In this document: piece by piece, positions 8,645 through 17,827 of the stretch
How positions within the stretch are numbered: the first letter of the stretch is position 1
Layout: each line of letters starts with the position of its first letter
Assembly (NCBI GenBank): GCA_965249775.1
Contig: OZ252253.1
Span: 4,278,001 to 4,342,000 of the forward strand
From: UBA822 sp965249775
GTDB lineage: Bacteria; Gemmatimonadota; Gemmatimonadetes; Longimicrobiales; Gaopeijiaceae
Reading direction: 5' to 3'
DNA: 64,000 bases
The notes under the pieces: model-generated
The model's database searches: none
Told to the model about the DNA's origin: nothing
What the model saw: the letters and a program-made list of their open reading frames with translations, nothing else
Position numbers and translations under genes: made by a program

Positions 8645-10503
8645 CACTCCTTCGTCGCTGTTCCGGACAGGGTGCCCAGCCCGCCGAGGTCGACCTCGGC
8701 GTTCAAGACTTCGCCGCTGTCACCCGCGGGCGTCAGGGTGACAGTGACGGGCAGCGATTGACCCAATGCGGACAACGTGAAGCCCAGGACGAGCGCGTCG
8801 TCCGAGCGAGAGATGTTCTGGGCAGACTGGGGGTCCCCCAGGGGAGTGTCGACCAAAGCGGCGAGCATCCCTTCGGCCCCCTCCGAGAACTCCAGGACCA
8901 TGTTGAATGCCCCCTGAGGGCTCTCCAGCGGCAGGGTCCAGGTGCCGAGGAACTCCTCGGCAGAGCTCGCCTCGACCTCCGAAACGGCGGCCTCCTCCTC
9001 TTCGCCCTCCTCCTCCTCAAGCTCAGGGAGCAGCGGAATCGCGGCCGTGCATAGCGGGCAGCCGATCACGTGATCGTTCACGTCCAGGTCCAGCACTTCC
9101 CGCCGCTTCGCCATCTCCTCCACGAACTGTTCGTCGGTCAGTGTCAACGAGATGCCCAGGTCGAGGAACATGTTCGACACCGACCGGTTGCCCGAGCCCT
9201 GCCAGTTCCTCGGATCCGGGATGTTGAAGTTGGCCTCCGTGTTGTTCATGAAGCCGACGATGTGCATGATCGTGCCCTTCGGCAGCAGCGGCTCGTAGTT
9301 CTCCGCGAAGGAGTAGGTCCGCACCCAGTTGTGGTCGTAGCCCACACAGCTCAACGTCTCGATGTGCTGTTTCCAGATCGCCTCCAGGCACATCCGGTCG
9401 CCCGGCGCATGCAAGTGAGGCTCGAAGGCGACCATCTTGGTGTGATTCTCCAGCACGTCATAAGCGTGCAGTTCCTGGCCGTCCCGGTTCGGCACGATCG
9501 AGATGTTTTGCCCGTCGGCCAGGCCAACCCTTCCCGACTCGTACTTCGGCTCGTAGTCCTCGGGAAAGAACTCGAAGCCGAACTCCAGGTGCGACTTCGT
9601 GTCCCGTCCGTTGGAGTGGAGGTGGATAGACTGGGACGTGATCTGCGAGCCTGCCTTGAGCAGCTGCCCCCGTTCCTCACTGAAAAAGTCGGGATTGCGG
9701 CCGACCTCGTGCACCGGCCAGAAGGTGCGCTCCAGCAGATGCTCCCCGGGCACCCCAGTGCTATAGATCAGGTGGTGGACGACCCACCGGGATCCCACGG
9801 TCTGTCGTCCTGAGCCCTGAGTGGGCACGTCGTTGACCTCCCGGATCTCCACCGCCTTCACCCAGCGGTCCTCCTCCAGCCCGACGACATCGAACGCATC
9901 GATCTCGCCCCACCAGTCCGCGGCCCCGCCCTCCACGACGAACTCTCCAGAGCTCACGATCAGGTCCGGCTCGATCCGCCAGCCGTCTTCAGTCTGCGGA
10001 TTCAGCTCCACAGCCAGGTCCGCCAGGTCGCCTTCCGGCGCCCCGTTGTCGGCCCATGCCTGGATCATCGCCAGCTCGACGTCCGTCAGCGACGGGTCCT
10101 GCTTGAATTGCTGGATGCCGAGGTCCTTCTCCACGTACCACGGCGGCATCGTGCCCATCCGGTCCCGGATCGCGGTCTTCGTCTTGATCCTGCCGGCGTA
10201 CCGCCTCACCTCCTGATAGCTCGTCAACGGCATAGGACCCGCTCCACCCGCGCGGTGGCAGTTCACGCAGCTCCGCGCGAGTATCGGCGCGATGTCCTTC
10301 GTGAACGTCACCCCTGCGGGATCGATGCCGAAGTCCGCGGCTGCGAAGAGGTGCGGCTCGTGGTCACCCGGCTCGTGGGCCTGGGCCGTCAACGCCGCCG
10401 GCACGCACAGAAGTGCGGCGGCCGCGAGGGCGACACCGATGCCAGCGCTCGAAGCGAGCGCCGCGGGAATGAGTCGGTCGAAGGTCGCGCGATGCATCGT
10501 CAT
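8644..10503 (-). CDS. Exported cytochrome c / copper monooxygenase-like protein
   Basis: A 619-residue exported protein with a signal peptide to about residue 42. A c-type haem motif CVNCH lies at residues 79-83 in an FTKDIAPILARSC context and is followed by MPPW, a likely axial Met. Next comes a long beta-rich region with His-rich segments (VVHHLIYS, FEPHLHAPGD, CVGYDHNWV) resembling the copper type II ascorbate-dependent monooxygenase fold. A CPLC pair, a Glu-rich linker and a separate strand-rich C-terminal domain close the protein. A redox enzyme of the periplasm is likely; the substrate is unknown. A strong purine-rich ribosome-binding site (GGAGAGGA) precedes ATG 10503 on the minus strand. 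Confidence 0.8.
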   Translation of the reverse strand: MTMHRATFDRLIPAALASSAGIGVALAAAALLCVPAALTAQAHEPGDHEPHLFAAADFGIDPAGVTFTKDIAPILARSCVNCHRAGGAGPMPLTSYQEVRRYAGRIKTKTAIRDRMGTMPPWYVEKDLGIQQFKQDPSLTDVELAMIQAWADNGAPEGDLADLAVELNPQTEDGWRIEPDLIVSSGEFVVEGGAADWWGEIDAFDVVGLEEDRWVKAVEIREVNDVPTQGSGRQTVGSRWVVHHLIYSTGVPGEHLLERTFWPVHEVGRNPDFFSEERGQLLKAGSQITSQSIHLHSNGRDTKSHLEFGFEFFPEDYEPKYESGRVGLADGQNISIVPNRDGQELHAYDVLENHTKMVAFEPHLHAPGDRMCLEAIWKQHIETLSCVGYDHNWVRTYSFAENYEPLLPKGTIMHIVGFMNNTEANFNIPDPRNWQGSGNRSVSNMFLDLGISLTLTDEQFVEEMAKRREVLDLDVNDHVIGCPLCTAAIPLLPELEEEEGEEEEAAVSEVEASSAEEFLGTWTLPLESPQGAFNMVLEFSEGAEGMLAALVDTPLGDPQSAQNISRSDDALVLGFTLSALGQSLPVTVTLTPAGDSGEVLNAEVDLGGLGTLSGTATKE

Positions 10504-10661
10504 GGGACGAATTCCTCTCCGTTGAAGTCGACTTCTGCCGGTCAGCAGACGCCTCAGGACACCGGGGCGTATGGCGCCGGCGTCTCCCGACCGTCGAAGG
10601 ACACAATACCGTAGACGCTACTTGCACGAAAGGTAGCTCGGGACCCTATCGCGCGCTTGGC

Positions 10662-11003
10662 TCAGTCCTGCGCGTCTTCCTCCGAAGAATCTCCGGGCTG
10701 GGCGTCGCCACGCTCGGTGAGCAGCTTCTCGGTGAAGTCCGCCTGATCCCTCAGGCGCTGTAGCTCACCCTCCAGCAGTTCGATCCGTTCGTCCTGCTCG
10801 GCCACACGGGGATCGGCGTTTTGTGGCGGGGCGGGGGGTAGCTGACGGGTGCCGAGCGTGAAGGCAGCCAAGCCGACCCCGCACACGATAGAGCCCACCA
10901 ACAGCAGCATAACGAGCATCGCGATTGTCATGTCTGAACGTAGCCCGAGCGCCCATCGATAGGAACCTTCGATCTTTGAGCAACTCGAGCTCGAAGCGTC
11001 CAT
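10662..11003 (-). CDS. Small membrane protein with C-terminal coiled coil
   Basis: About 113 residues. One hydrophobic helix (MTIAMLVMLLLVGSIVCGVG) is followed by a Pro-rich hinge and an amphipathic heptad-like segment (DERIELLEGELQRLRDQADF), then an acidic tail. This layout recalls PspB-type or other small coiled-coil membrane proteins, but no family assignment is safe. Start choice: ATG 11003 has a GAGGG seven bases upstream on the minus strand; an internal ATG at 10931 starts right at the membrane helix and is a real alternative; a TTG at 11030 is weaker. Confidence 0.6.
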   Translation of the reverse strand: MDASSSSCSKIEGSYRWALGLRSDMTIAMLVMLLLVGSIVCGVGLAAFTLGTRQLPPAPPQNADPRVAEQDERIELLEGELQRLRDQADFTEKLLTERGDAQPGDSSEEDAQD

Positions 11004-11079
11004 CGATAGTCCCTCAAATTCGCCTACCAACTGGCAGATACCGGGACTATGTTTTACGTGTAGCGCTGAAGTACTACTC

Positions 11080-11152
11080 GCTGGCGTAGCTCAACTGGTA
11101 GAGCAGCTGCCTTGTAAGCAGCAGGTTATCGGTTCAAGTCCGATCGCCAGCT
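11080..11152 (+). tRNA. tRNA-Thr (anticodon TGT)
   Basis: The cloverleaf can be folded by eye: acceptor GCTGGCG pairs with CGCCAGC, followed by a D arm with GCTC/GAGC, anticodon stem GCTGC/GCAGC with loop CTTGTAA, and a T arm with GGTTCAAGTC. The anticodon TGT reads ACA (Thr). CCA is not encoded; a T run follows directly. It is separate from the tRNA cluster at 24.7 kb. Confidence 0.95.
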
Positions 11153-11166
11153 TTTTGTAACACCTT

Positions 11167-11212
11167 GGCCGGAAGGCATTTAGACGCCGACAGAGCCCAC
11201 TGCCTTTCGGCC
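11167..11212 (+). repeat. Inverted repeat downstream of tRNA-Thr
   Basis: GGCCGGAAGGCA at 11167-11178 faces TGCCTTTCGGCC at 11201-11212. The 12-bp stem has one G-T position and a 22-base loop. It could end or process the tRNA transcript, but no T run follows it. The rest of 11153-11373 shows only a nine-base direct repeat (ATTGCATCC, twice) and no gene or integrase. Confidence 0.6.
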
Positions 11213-11373
11213 GCTAGATGCCATTGCATCCCTATTGCATCCGGGATCTACGCTCGCACGCTGCGTTTCAGGTGACATCTTAGCCGCGCAGCAGACGACG
11301 CATGAGGGAGCCTGAGGGAATCCGACGGACGGTTCCACCCCGTTTCACCAAGCCGCTGTTCGGCGCTACGGTG

Positions 11374-12948
11374 TCACTCCCGATCTCGGGACGGTCGGCG
11401 TCTGATGACCGGGTTCACGTCGCGTTCTGGATTGGCTTCCTCGTCTACGAGCAGGAGGTTCTCGATCGCTTCCTTGACGTCGGCGGACAGCGAGTCCCAG
11501 TTCTGTACGGCCTCCTGGACGGCCAGCTTGCGCAGGAGGTCCCCGGTGCTCGTGCGCTCCACGAGCGGAGCGGAACCCGGATGGAAGTAACGCTCGGCGA
11601 TGAACAGAGGTGTCTGTCCACGGAGGTTCTTGACATTGATGGTCGCGCCCTGGTCCACCAGGAGCTGCACGATGGCGTCGGCCTTGATGCGGGCGGCACC
11701 GTGCAGCGCGGTATCACCCTGATCGTCGACCGCGTTGACGTCGGCGCCCAACTCAACCGCCAGCTTGACGGCTTCGAGCGCGCTCTCGTCGGAAACGCCG
11801 CTCTCGGCCAGGTTGCGCCGGACACCCGCCGCCGTCATCAGCGGGGTCGTCTGATCCCGGGCCGCGAGTAGCGGATCGGCGCCCGCGTCCACGAGGACGC
11901 GCATGACGTCGGCATCACCTGCCATCGCTGCCAGGAAGAACGGCGTCGCACCGCGGGGCCGCTGGCTGTAGACCGAGTAGCCAACCCGCGGAGGCTGTCT
12001 CTCGAGGAGCGCGTTGGGATCCGCACCATGCTCCAGCAGAGACCGCACCATCGCCAGCCTGCCCGCGCGCAAACCCGCCATGCCGCTCCATTCGTGATCC
12101 TCCGGAAGCACGATGCCGTTCGGGCCCGTCATCTCCGTTTCCCACGTGCCCGCCGCCCAGTGCAGCGCGGTATAGCCCGCGTCGGCGGCGTTCGGGTCGG
12201 CGCCCTGATCCAGCAGATACTCCGTCAGGTCCGAATGACCTCTGACCGTCGCCACCAACAACACGCTGCTGCCATCCTCGGCTGCGTCGTTGACATTGGC
12301 ACCCGAAGCCAGCAAGAACCTCGTGGCATCGAGATCGCCCTGGCGCGCCGCAAACAGCACCGGGCTGAACCCGCCACGCGAACGTGCGTTGACCTCCGCC
12401 CCGCGCTCGATCAGCGTCTGCGCCACCTCCAGATGCCGTTCTGACAGCGCCCACATCAGGGCCGTCTGCTCCTGGGACGGCTCCGTGGCGTTTACATCCG
12501 CTCCGTGGGCCAGCAGCACGTCGACGGCATCTACCTTCCCTGTTCGCGCGGCGGTCATGAGCGGCGTTTCGCCGCTGAGACTCACCGCGTTAGGATCCGC
12601 GCCCGCCTCCACCAGCAGCTCAATCATTGCCGCGTTTCCGTTGGTGGAGGCAAGCGAGAGCGGTCCGACGCCGAAGTCGTTCGCGACGTCCGCACGCGCG
12701 CCGGCCCGAATCAGCAGCTCCGCCGTCTCCAGATCATCCAGATAAGCCGCCCAGTGCAGCGCCGTCGCACCGTCGCCCTGAGGTGTGTTCACATCTACCT
12801 GTTCCTGAAGCAAGGTGCGCACGGCCGCCTGGTCCTGCGCCCTGACTGCCTCTATCAGCCGCCGATCCTGGTCCGCAGCAACAGCACTGGCGCTCAACAG
12901 CAGGAGCACCATCGAGCAGCTCGCAACGGGTTGGAGGTTGGTACGCAT
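11374..12948 (-). CDS. Exported ankyrin-repeat protein
   Basis: A 524-residue protein with a signal peptide (MRTNLQPVASCSMVLLLL, cleavage near AVAA-D) followed by about twelve ankyrin repeats. Repeats show the usual G-ATALHWAA, L-L-GAD-N-A-D pattern from residue 30 to about 440, then a helical C-terminal region without repeats. The frame extends upstream to 13047 but ATG 12948 gives the signal peptide. Ankyrin repeats bind other proteins; here probably in the periplasm. It is divergent from the DUF1592/DUF1552 pair and may share their regulation. Confidence 0.85.
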   Translation of the reverse strand: MRTNLQPVASCSMVLLLLSASAVAADQDRRLIEAVRAQDQAAVRTLLQEQVDVNTPQGDGATALHWAAYLDDLETAELLIRAGARADVANDFGVGPLSLASTNGNAAMIELLVEAGADPNAVSLSGETPLMTAARTGKVDAVDVLLAHGADVNATEPSQEQTALMWALSERHLEVAQTLIERGAEVNARSRGGFSPVLFAARQGDLDATRFLLASGANVNDAAEDGSSVLLVATVRGHSDLTEYLLDQGADPNAADAGYTALHWAAGTWETEMTGPNGIVLPEDHEWSGMAGLRAGRLAMVRSLLEHGADPNALLERQPPRVGYSVYSQRPRGATPFFLAAMAGDADVMRVLVDAGADPLLAARDQTTPLMTAAGVRRNLAESGVSDESALEAVKLAVELGADVNAVDDQGDTALHGAARIKADAIVQLLVDQGATINVKNLRGQTPLFIAERYFHPGSAPLVERTSTGDLLRKLAVQEAVQNWDSLSADVKEAIENLLLVDEEANPERDVNPVIRRRPSRDRE

Positions 12949-13079
12949 GGTGATGTTCTCGATTCTCAGGCTTTGGGTCTGCAAACAACGCCGGCGCCCG
13001 ATTCTGGCGCCGTCCACCCCTGGCTTCTGACCTCTGGCCTCTGGCAAAAGCGGCTAGGCTGGTGTATGCTGTAACGCGA

Positions 13080-13085
13080 TATAAT
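13080..13085 (+). promoter_or_regulatory. Candidate -10 element upstream of the DUF1592 gene
   Basis: A perfect TATAAT lies 88 bases before the chosen GTG start, in the divergent gap between the ankyrin and DUF1592 genes. No good TTGACA is seen at 16-18 bases upstream, so this is only a partial promoter match. Confidence 0.35.
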
Positions 13086-13172
13086 ACAGCCGTTTGGGCC
13101 GACGCGCCACGAATACGTGCTTTGCCGAGTGACGTGGCAGATGCCTTCGCCGGTCGGACTATCGAGGTCAAC

Positions 13173-15578
13173 GTGAAAGGAGCCGTCCCGAGGGCCGTTT
13201 TGATCGGTGCGAGCCTGGTGCTGACCGGAACCGGTGGGCTCCGAGCAGCGGGCCCGCTGCCAGCGGACGCGCCGGCTATGCGCCTCGCGGCTCAGGCCCC
13301 GCAGACATCTTCATCCGACGCGTCGCGCTACCGAGCGGTGCTCGATCGCTACTGTGTCACCTGTCACAACGACCAGCTCCAGACGGCCGGGTTGAGGCTC
13401 GACGTCGTGGACGTCTCGGACGTCACGCAGCGTGCGGATCTGTGGGAAGAAGTGGTGCGGAAGCTGCGGACTCGCGCGATGCCACCGCCGCCGCGCCCGC
13501 GGCCGGATGCGGCAACCTACGAGGCGTTCGCGTCGTACTTGGAGTCGTCGCTCGACCGTGCGGCGGCGCTCAACCCCAACCCCGGCGCGACCGCTGCCTT
13601 CCATCGGCTCAACCGAACCGAGTACCAGAATGCGATCCGCGATCTGCTGGCGTTGGAGATCGACAGCCGGTCGCTCTTACCCGGGGAAGACGCGGCGTTC
13701 GGCTTCGACAACAATGCCGACGCGCTGTCGTTTTCACCCGTGCTGTTCGAACGTTTCGTCTCGGCGGCGTCGCGCGTCGCGCGCCTCGCTATTGGCGATC
13801 CGGGGATCCGCCCCGCCCTCAAGACCTACGAGGCCTCTCGGCTGCTCCTGCAGGACGGCCGGATGAGCGAAGACCTGCCGTTCGGCTCGGGCGGCGGCAT
13901 GGCGATTCGTCACCATTTTCCGCTCGACGGCGAGTACGACCTCAAGGTCAACTTGCAACGAGCCCGCGCCCGCGGCACGCGCCAGCTAGATGTACGCCTG
14001 GATGGTGAACGCATCAAGCTATTCACCGTGGGGGGAGGCCGAGGAACAGACCAGCAACAGCAGGAAAGCACGCCGGCTGATCAGCTGGAGGTCCGGTTTC
14101 TAGCGACGGCCGGCACCCACGTCGTTGGCGTAACCTTTCTGGAGAGAACGCTGGCCCCCGAGGGCCTCCGCCCTCCGCATCTCCCTGTAGCAAATATTAG
14201 CGGGGGTAGCACGGACCTGGGCGTGACCAGCGTCGAGATCGGCGGTCCGCACGAGGGTCCGTACGAGGCGACCGCGCGCGGAGACTCTCCCAGCCGTAGC
14301 CGAGTGTTCACGTGCCGTCCCGCTACGAACCAAGACGAAGAACCCTGCGCCGAGCAAATCCTCGGCACGCTCGCCCAGCGTGCGTACCGCCGGCCGGTCA
14401 GGGACGCCGATGTCGAGACGCTGATGGGGTTCTATGAGGCCGGCCGCCGCGGAGGTGACTTCGACACCGGGATACAGACGGCGCTCGAACGCATCCTGGT
14501 CGACCCGGAGTTCCTGTTTCGCATCATTCGCGAACCGGCAGACCCCGCACCGGGGACCGCCTATCGTCTGAGCGACCTCGAGCTGGCCTCCCGGTTGTCG
14601 TTCTTCCTCTGGAGCAGCATCCCGGATGACGAGCTGCTCGACGTCGCTGCGCGCGGCGAGATCAGCGATCCGGCGGTCCTCGAGACGCAGATCCAACGGA
14701 TGCTGGCCGACGCCCGCTCCGAAGCGCTCGTGAGCAACTTCGCCGCGCAGTGGCTGTTCCTGCGCAACCTCCGGGTGGTGGCGCCCGACGTCAACGCCTT
14801 TCCGGAGTTCGACGACAACCTTCGTCAGGCCTTTCAACGCGAGACGGAGCTGTTCCTCGGCAGCCAAATACGCGAGGACCGGAGTGTGGCCGATCTACTT
14901 GCGGCGGACTACACGTTCGTGAACGAGCGGCTGGCCCGGCACTATGGGATTCCGAACGTGTACGGGAACCGCTTTCGGCGGGTGACCCTCGTTGACGAGC
15001 AGCGTCGCGGCTTGCTGGGTCAGGGGAGCATCCTGACGGTCACGTCGTACGCCACCCGGACCTCACCCGTGGTACGCGGTAAGTGGCTGCTCGAAAACAT
15101 CCTCGGCGCGCCACCTCCCCCGCCTCCCCCGAATGTGCCCGAGCTCCCCGAGGACGACGCGGGGGGCCAGCCCGCCTCCGTGCGCGAGCGCATGGAACAA
15201 CACCGGAGGAACCCGGTGTGCGCGAGCTGTCACAACAGCATCGATCCGCTCGGTTTCGCGCTCGAAAACTTCGATGCCATCGGGAAATGGCGCACAACCG
15301 GCGAGGATGGTGAGCCGATCGATGTGTCGGGAACGCTTCCTGACGGAAGCGCCTTCGTCGGCCCGGCCGAGTTGCGCGACCTGTTGTTGTCCCGTCGGGA
15401 GGAATTCGTCTCGACCGCCACCGAAAAACTGCTGACCTATGCGCTCGGGCGTGGGCTCGAGTACTACGATGCACCGGCCGTTCGCGCGATCTTGCGGGAC
15501 GCTGCACCCAACGAATACAGGTGGTCGTCCATCATACTCGGCATCGCCAAGAGCGCGCCGTTTCAGATGAGGAGGTAG
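13173..15578 (+). CDS. Exported DUF1592/DUF1588/DUF1585-type protein with cytochrome c motifs
   Basis: An 801-residue protein of the group with a leading cytochrome c domain and DUF1587-DUF1595-DUF1592-DUF1588-DUF1585 modules in order. Haem-type CVTCH is at residues 61-65 and a second CASCH at 683-687 inside the DUF1588 part. Signature stretches include FHRLNRTEYQNAIRDLL (DUF1587), RLSFFLWSSIPDDELL (DUF1592), RTSPVVRGKWLLENILG and SIDPLGFALENFDAIG (DUF1588). Start: GTG 13173 with GAGG seven bases upstream gives a signal peptide; the frame is open to 13062. Proteins of this kind are exported redox proteins of unknown substrate, almost always beside a DUF1552 gene, as here. Confidence 0.88.
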   Translation: MKGAVPRAVLIGASLVLTGTGGLRAAGPLPADAPAMRLAAQAPQTSSSDASRYRAVLDRYCVTCHNDQLQTAGLRLDVVDVSDVTQRADLWEEVVRKLRTRAMPPPPRPRPDAATYEAFASYLESSLDRAAALNPNPGATAAFHRLNRTEYQNAIRDLLALEIDSRSLLPGEDAAFGFDNNADALSFSPVLFERFVSAASRVARLAIGDPGIRPALKTYEASRLLLQDGRMSEDLPFGSGGGMAIRHHFPLDGEYDLKVNLQRARARGTRQLDVRLDGERIKLFTVGGGRGTDQQQQESTPADQLEVRFLATAGTHVVGVTFLERTLAPEGLRPPHLPVANISGGSTDLGVTSVEIGGPHEGPYEATARGDSPSRSRVFTCRPATNQDEEPCAEQILGTLAQRAYRRPVRDADVETLMGFYEAGRRGGDFDTGIQTALERILVDPEFLFRIIREPADPAPGTAYRLSDLELASRLSFFLWSSIPDDELLDVAARGEISDPAVLETQIQRMLADARSEALVSNFAAQWLFLRNLRVVAPDVNAFPEFDDNLRQAFQRETELFLGSQIREDRSVADLLAADYTFVNERLARHYGIPNVYGNRFRRVTLVDEQRRGLLGQGSILTVTSYATRTSPVVRGKWLLENILGAPPPPPPPNVPELPEDDAGGQPASVRERMEQHRRNPVCASCHNSIDPLGFALENFDAIGKWRTTGEDGEPIDVSGTLPDGSAFVGPAELRDLLLSRREEFVSTATEKLLTYALGRGLEYYDAPAVRAILRDAAPNEYRWSSIILGIAKSAPFQMRR

Positions 15579-15586
15579 AAGCCGCA

Positions 15587-16945
15587 ATGTTCATCACCAA
15601 GATACACATGCCTCGCCGAACGTTTCTTCGCGGCCTCGGCGCAGCCGTCGCGTTGCCGCTGCTGGACAGCATGGTGCCGGCTTTCGCCGGAGCGCAGCAT
15701 ACGGCAGCCACACCGGTGAAGCGGCTCGGCATCGTGTATGTGCCGCACGGAGCCGTAATGCACGACTGGACACCGGCGACGGAGGGTGCGGCGTTCGAGA
15801 TGACACCGATTCTGGAACCGCTGACTCCGTTTCGGGATCGTTTACTCGTGCTGAGCGGGCTGAACAACGAACCTTCGGCGGCGCTGCCGGGTGACCCTGC
15901 GGGCGGACACGGGCGTATCGGTGGCGCATTCCTTACCGGCGTGCACGCAAAACCCACCGAGGGCGCAGACGTGGAAGCCGCGACGTCGATGGACCAAATC
16001 GCCGCTGCCCACTTCAGGGAGCAGACCCAGCTCGCGTCGCTTGAGCTCTCGCTGGAGGCGAGTGATATCGCGGGCGCGTGCGACGTGGGGTTCAGCTGCT
16101 CCTACATCAACACGCTGTCGTGGCGAAGCCCGACCACGCCGTTGCCGACCGAGAACAACCCGCGCGCGGTGTTCGAACGCCTGTTCGGCGACCAGGACAG
16201 CACCGACCCGGCGGTACGGCGGACCCGCATCGAAAAAAACCGCAGCCTGCTCGATTCGGTGACGGAAAAAGCCGCGCAGCTCCGAGCGCAGGTCGGGCCG
16301 TCCGACGGCGCCAAGCTCGAAGAGTACCTCGAAGCGGTGCGTGACGTCGAGCGGCGCATCCAGATCACCGAGGCACAAAGCGATCGTGAGCTCCCGGTCT
16401 TCGAACGGCCCGGGGGTGCGATCCCGGCGACGTTCGAAGAGCACGCCAAGCTGATGCTGGACATGCAGGTGCTGGCCTACCAGTCGGACCTGACCCGCGT
16501 CGGCACGTTCATGATCGGCAAAGAGCTCAGCAGCCGAACCTACCCGGAGATCGGTGTTCCTGATCCGCACCATTCGTTGTCGCACCATCTCAACAACGTC
16601 GAGGCGCTGGAGAAGCTGACCAAGGTCCAAACCTTCCACACCCAGTTGTTCTCGTACTACTTGGAGAAGCTGCGGTCGACACCCGATGGTGAGGGCTCGC
16701 TGCTCGACCACGTGATGATCATGTACGGCAGCGGCATGAGCAACAGCGACACGCACGACGTGCACAAGCTCCCCATCCTGTTGGCGGGCGGAGGCTCGGG
16801 CCAGCTCCAGGGAGGGAGGCACCTTCGCTATCCGGATGGGACGCCGCTGACGAACTTGTACATGGGCCTGCTGGACAAGCTGGGCGTGCCGGCAGACGGA
16901 TTCGGCGACAGCACAGGCAAGTTGGCGGACCTCTCCGGCGTGTGA
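15587..16945 (+). CDS. Tat-exported DUF1552 protein
   Basis: A 452-residue protein starting at ATG 15587 with a twin-arginine signal (MPRRTFLRGLGAAVALPLLD, cleavage near AFAG-A). The DUF1552 hallmarks are present: KRLGIVYVPHGAVMHDWTP, SGLNNEP, the GGHGRIGGAFLTG segment and a C-terminal MYGSGMSNSDTHDVHKLPILLAGG typical of the alkaline-phosphatase-like/sulfatase-like fold. The upstream gene's last codons (AGGAGGTAG) provide its ribosome-binding site, so the pair is coupled. Function is unknown in the family; partnership with the DUF1592 cytochrome is conserved. Confidence 0.9.
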   Translation: MFITKIHMPRRTFLRGLGAAVALPLLDSMVPAFAGAQHTAATPVKRLGIVYVPHGAVMHDWTPATEGAAFEMTPILEPLTPFRDRLLVLSGLNNEPSAALPGDPAGGHGRIGGAFLTGVHAKPTEGADVEAATSMDQIAAAHFREQTQLASLELSLEASDIAGACDVGFSCSYINTLSWRSPTTPLPTENNPRAVFERLFGDQDSTDPAVRRTRIEKNRSLLDSVTEKAAQLRAQVGPSDGAKLEEYLEAVRDVERRIQITEAQSDRELPVFERPGGAIPATFEEHAKLMLDMQVLAYQSDLTRVGTFMIGKELSSRTYPEIGVPDPHHSLSHHLNNVEALEKLTKVQTFHTQLFSYYLEKLRSTPDGEGSLLDHVMIMYGSGMSNSDTHDVHKLPILLAGGGSGQLQGGRHLRYPDGTPLTNLYMGLLDKLGVPADGFGDSTGKLADLSGV

Positions 16946-16946
16946 T

Positions 16947-16988
16947 ACGGATAGGGAATCCAAAGGGACGGATAGGGAATCCAAAGGG
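16947..16988 (+). repeat. Perfect 21-bp tandem duplication just after the DUF1552 stop
   Basis: ACGGATAGGGAATCCAAAGG plus one G occurs at 16947-16967 and again at 16968-16988, identical in all 21 positions. It begins two bases after the stop codon of the preceding gene. Confidence 0.95.
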
Positions 16989-17213
16989 GCTCTGGCGCTA
17001 GGCAGCTTGCCAACGTTTTGCCAACGCTCCGCGCTAACAGACGCAACCAGACGCTTTTTGGGGCCATCGGTCCGCCGAGAGAGGCCCATTGACTCGCACG
17101 ATGTGGCCGCTCACCTTGCGTGGACAACTGTGTCACGGGGATTCGCCCCGTGCTCACTTCATCGACCATCGACGTTATGCGCCTCCGGCGCGTTCGGTGG
17201 TTGATGTATGATT

Positions 17214-17252
17214 GAGCACGAGGCGTTTTTTCATTTGAGGGGTCTCGTGCTC
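17214..17252 (+). repeat. Inverted repeat before the HEAT-repeat gene
   Basis: GAGCACGAG (17214-17222) faces CTCGTGCTC (17244-17252), a perfect 9-bp stem around a T-rich 21-base loop, 30 bases before the HEAT gene start. It could be a leader hairpin or an operator. The rest of 16989-17281 shows no gene. Confidence 0.6.
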
Positions 17253-17281
17253 CACACCGCCGGCGGGCGAAGGAGCCCACG

Positions 17282-17827
17282 ATGGACACGGAAATGGACA
17301 CAGAAGTAGAGTTGGGCAGCACACCCGAGGAGCTCGTCGAGGATTTCACGAAGTCCGAGACGCGATTTCCCGCGTATGTGGCTTTGCAGGAGCTAGGCAC
17401 TGACGCCCTCGAAGCTCTTCATGACGGCCTCGGGCATGGCAACTGGCAGGTCCGGAAGTGGTGCTTGATACTTCTCGACCAGAACGCGAGCGACGAGTCC
17501 TTCGCCTTGATGCAACCTTTGCTGCGCGACCCCAAGATGGACGTGCGACTCTGGGCCACACACGTGATCTCCTGTGAGCGCTGCAAGGAGGGCGAATGCC
17601 CCGTGGACTTCGTGCCCCTGCTCGTCGAGCGGATCGAGATGGATGAGAGCATCCGGGTGCGTAGGATGGCAGTAGCCATGCTCCACCAAGCCCCGCCGGA
17701 CCTGCGTGCGCTTCCGACCCTGGAACGGATCATTGCTGAGGAGGAGGATCGGAAGCTCCTGGGACACGTCGAGCGGGAGCTGCAACGTTTCAAGGAGGTG
17801 GGGCTGATTCAAACCGGTGGGGCTTAA
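17282..17827 (+). CDS. HEAT-repeat protein
   Basis: A 181-residue cytoplasmic-type protein, all-helical, with about four HEAT/armadillo-like helical pairs: VALQELGTDALEALHDGLGH, WQVRKWCLILLDQ, DVRLWATHVISCERC, and VRRMAVAMLHQAP. A Cys pair CERCKEGEC lies in the middle. HEAT proteins are scaffolds, and similar short proteins occur as phycocyanin-lyase-like or unknown adaptors, so no function is assigned. Start ATG 17282; a second in-frame ATG follows five codons later. Its TAA overlaps the convergent stop of the XRE remnant. Confidence 0.75.
   Translation: MDTEMDTEVELGSTPEELVEDFTKSETRFPAYVALQELGTDALEALHDGLGHGNWQVRKWCLILLDQNASDESFALMQPLLRDPKMDVRLWATHVISCERCKEGECPVDFVPLLVERIEMDESIRVRRMAVAMLHQAPPDLRALPTLERIIAEEEDRKLLGHVERELQRFKEVGLIQTGGA

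Noticed and set aside
11080..11373. tRNA-Thr(TGT) as an integration site for a mobile element
   Set aside because: No integrase, no second copy of the tRNA 3' end and no phage genes nearby.
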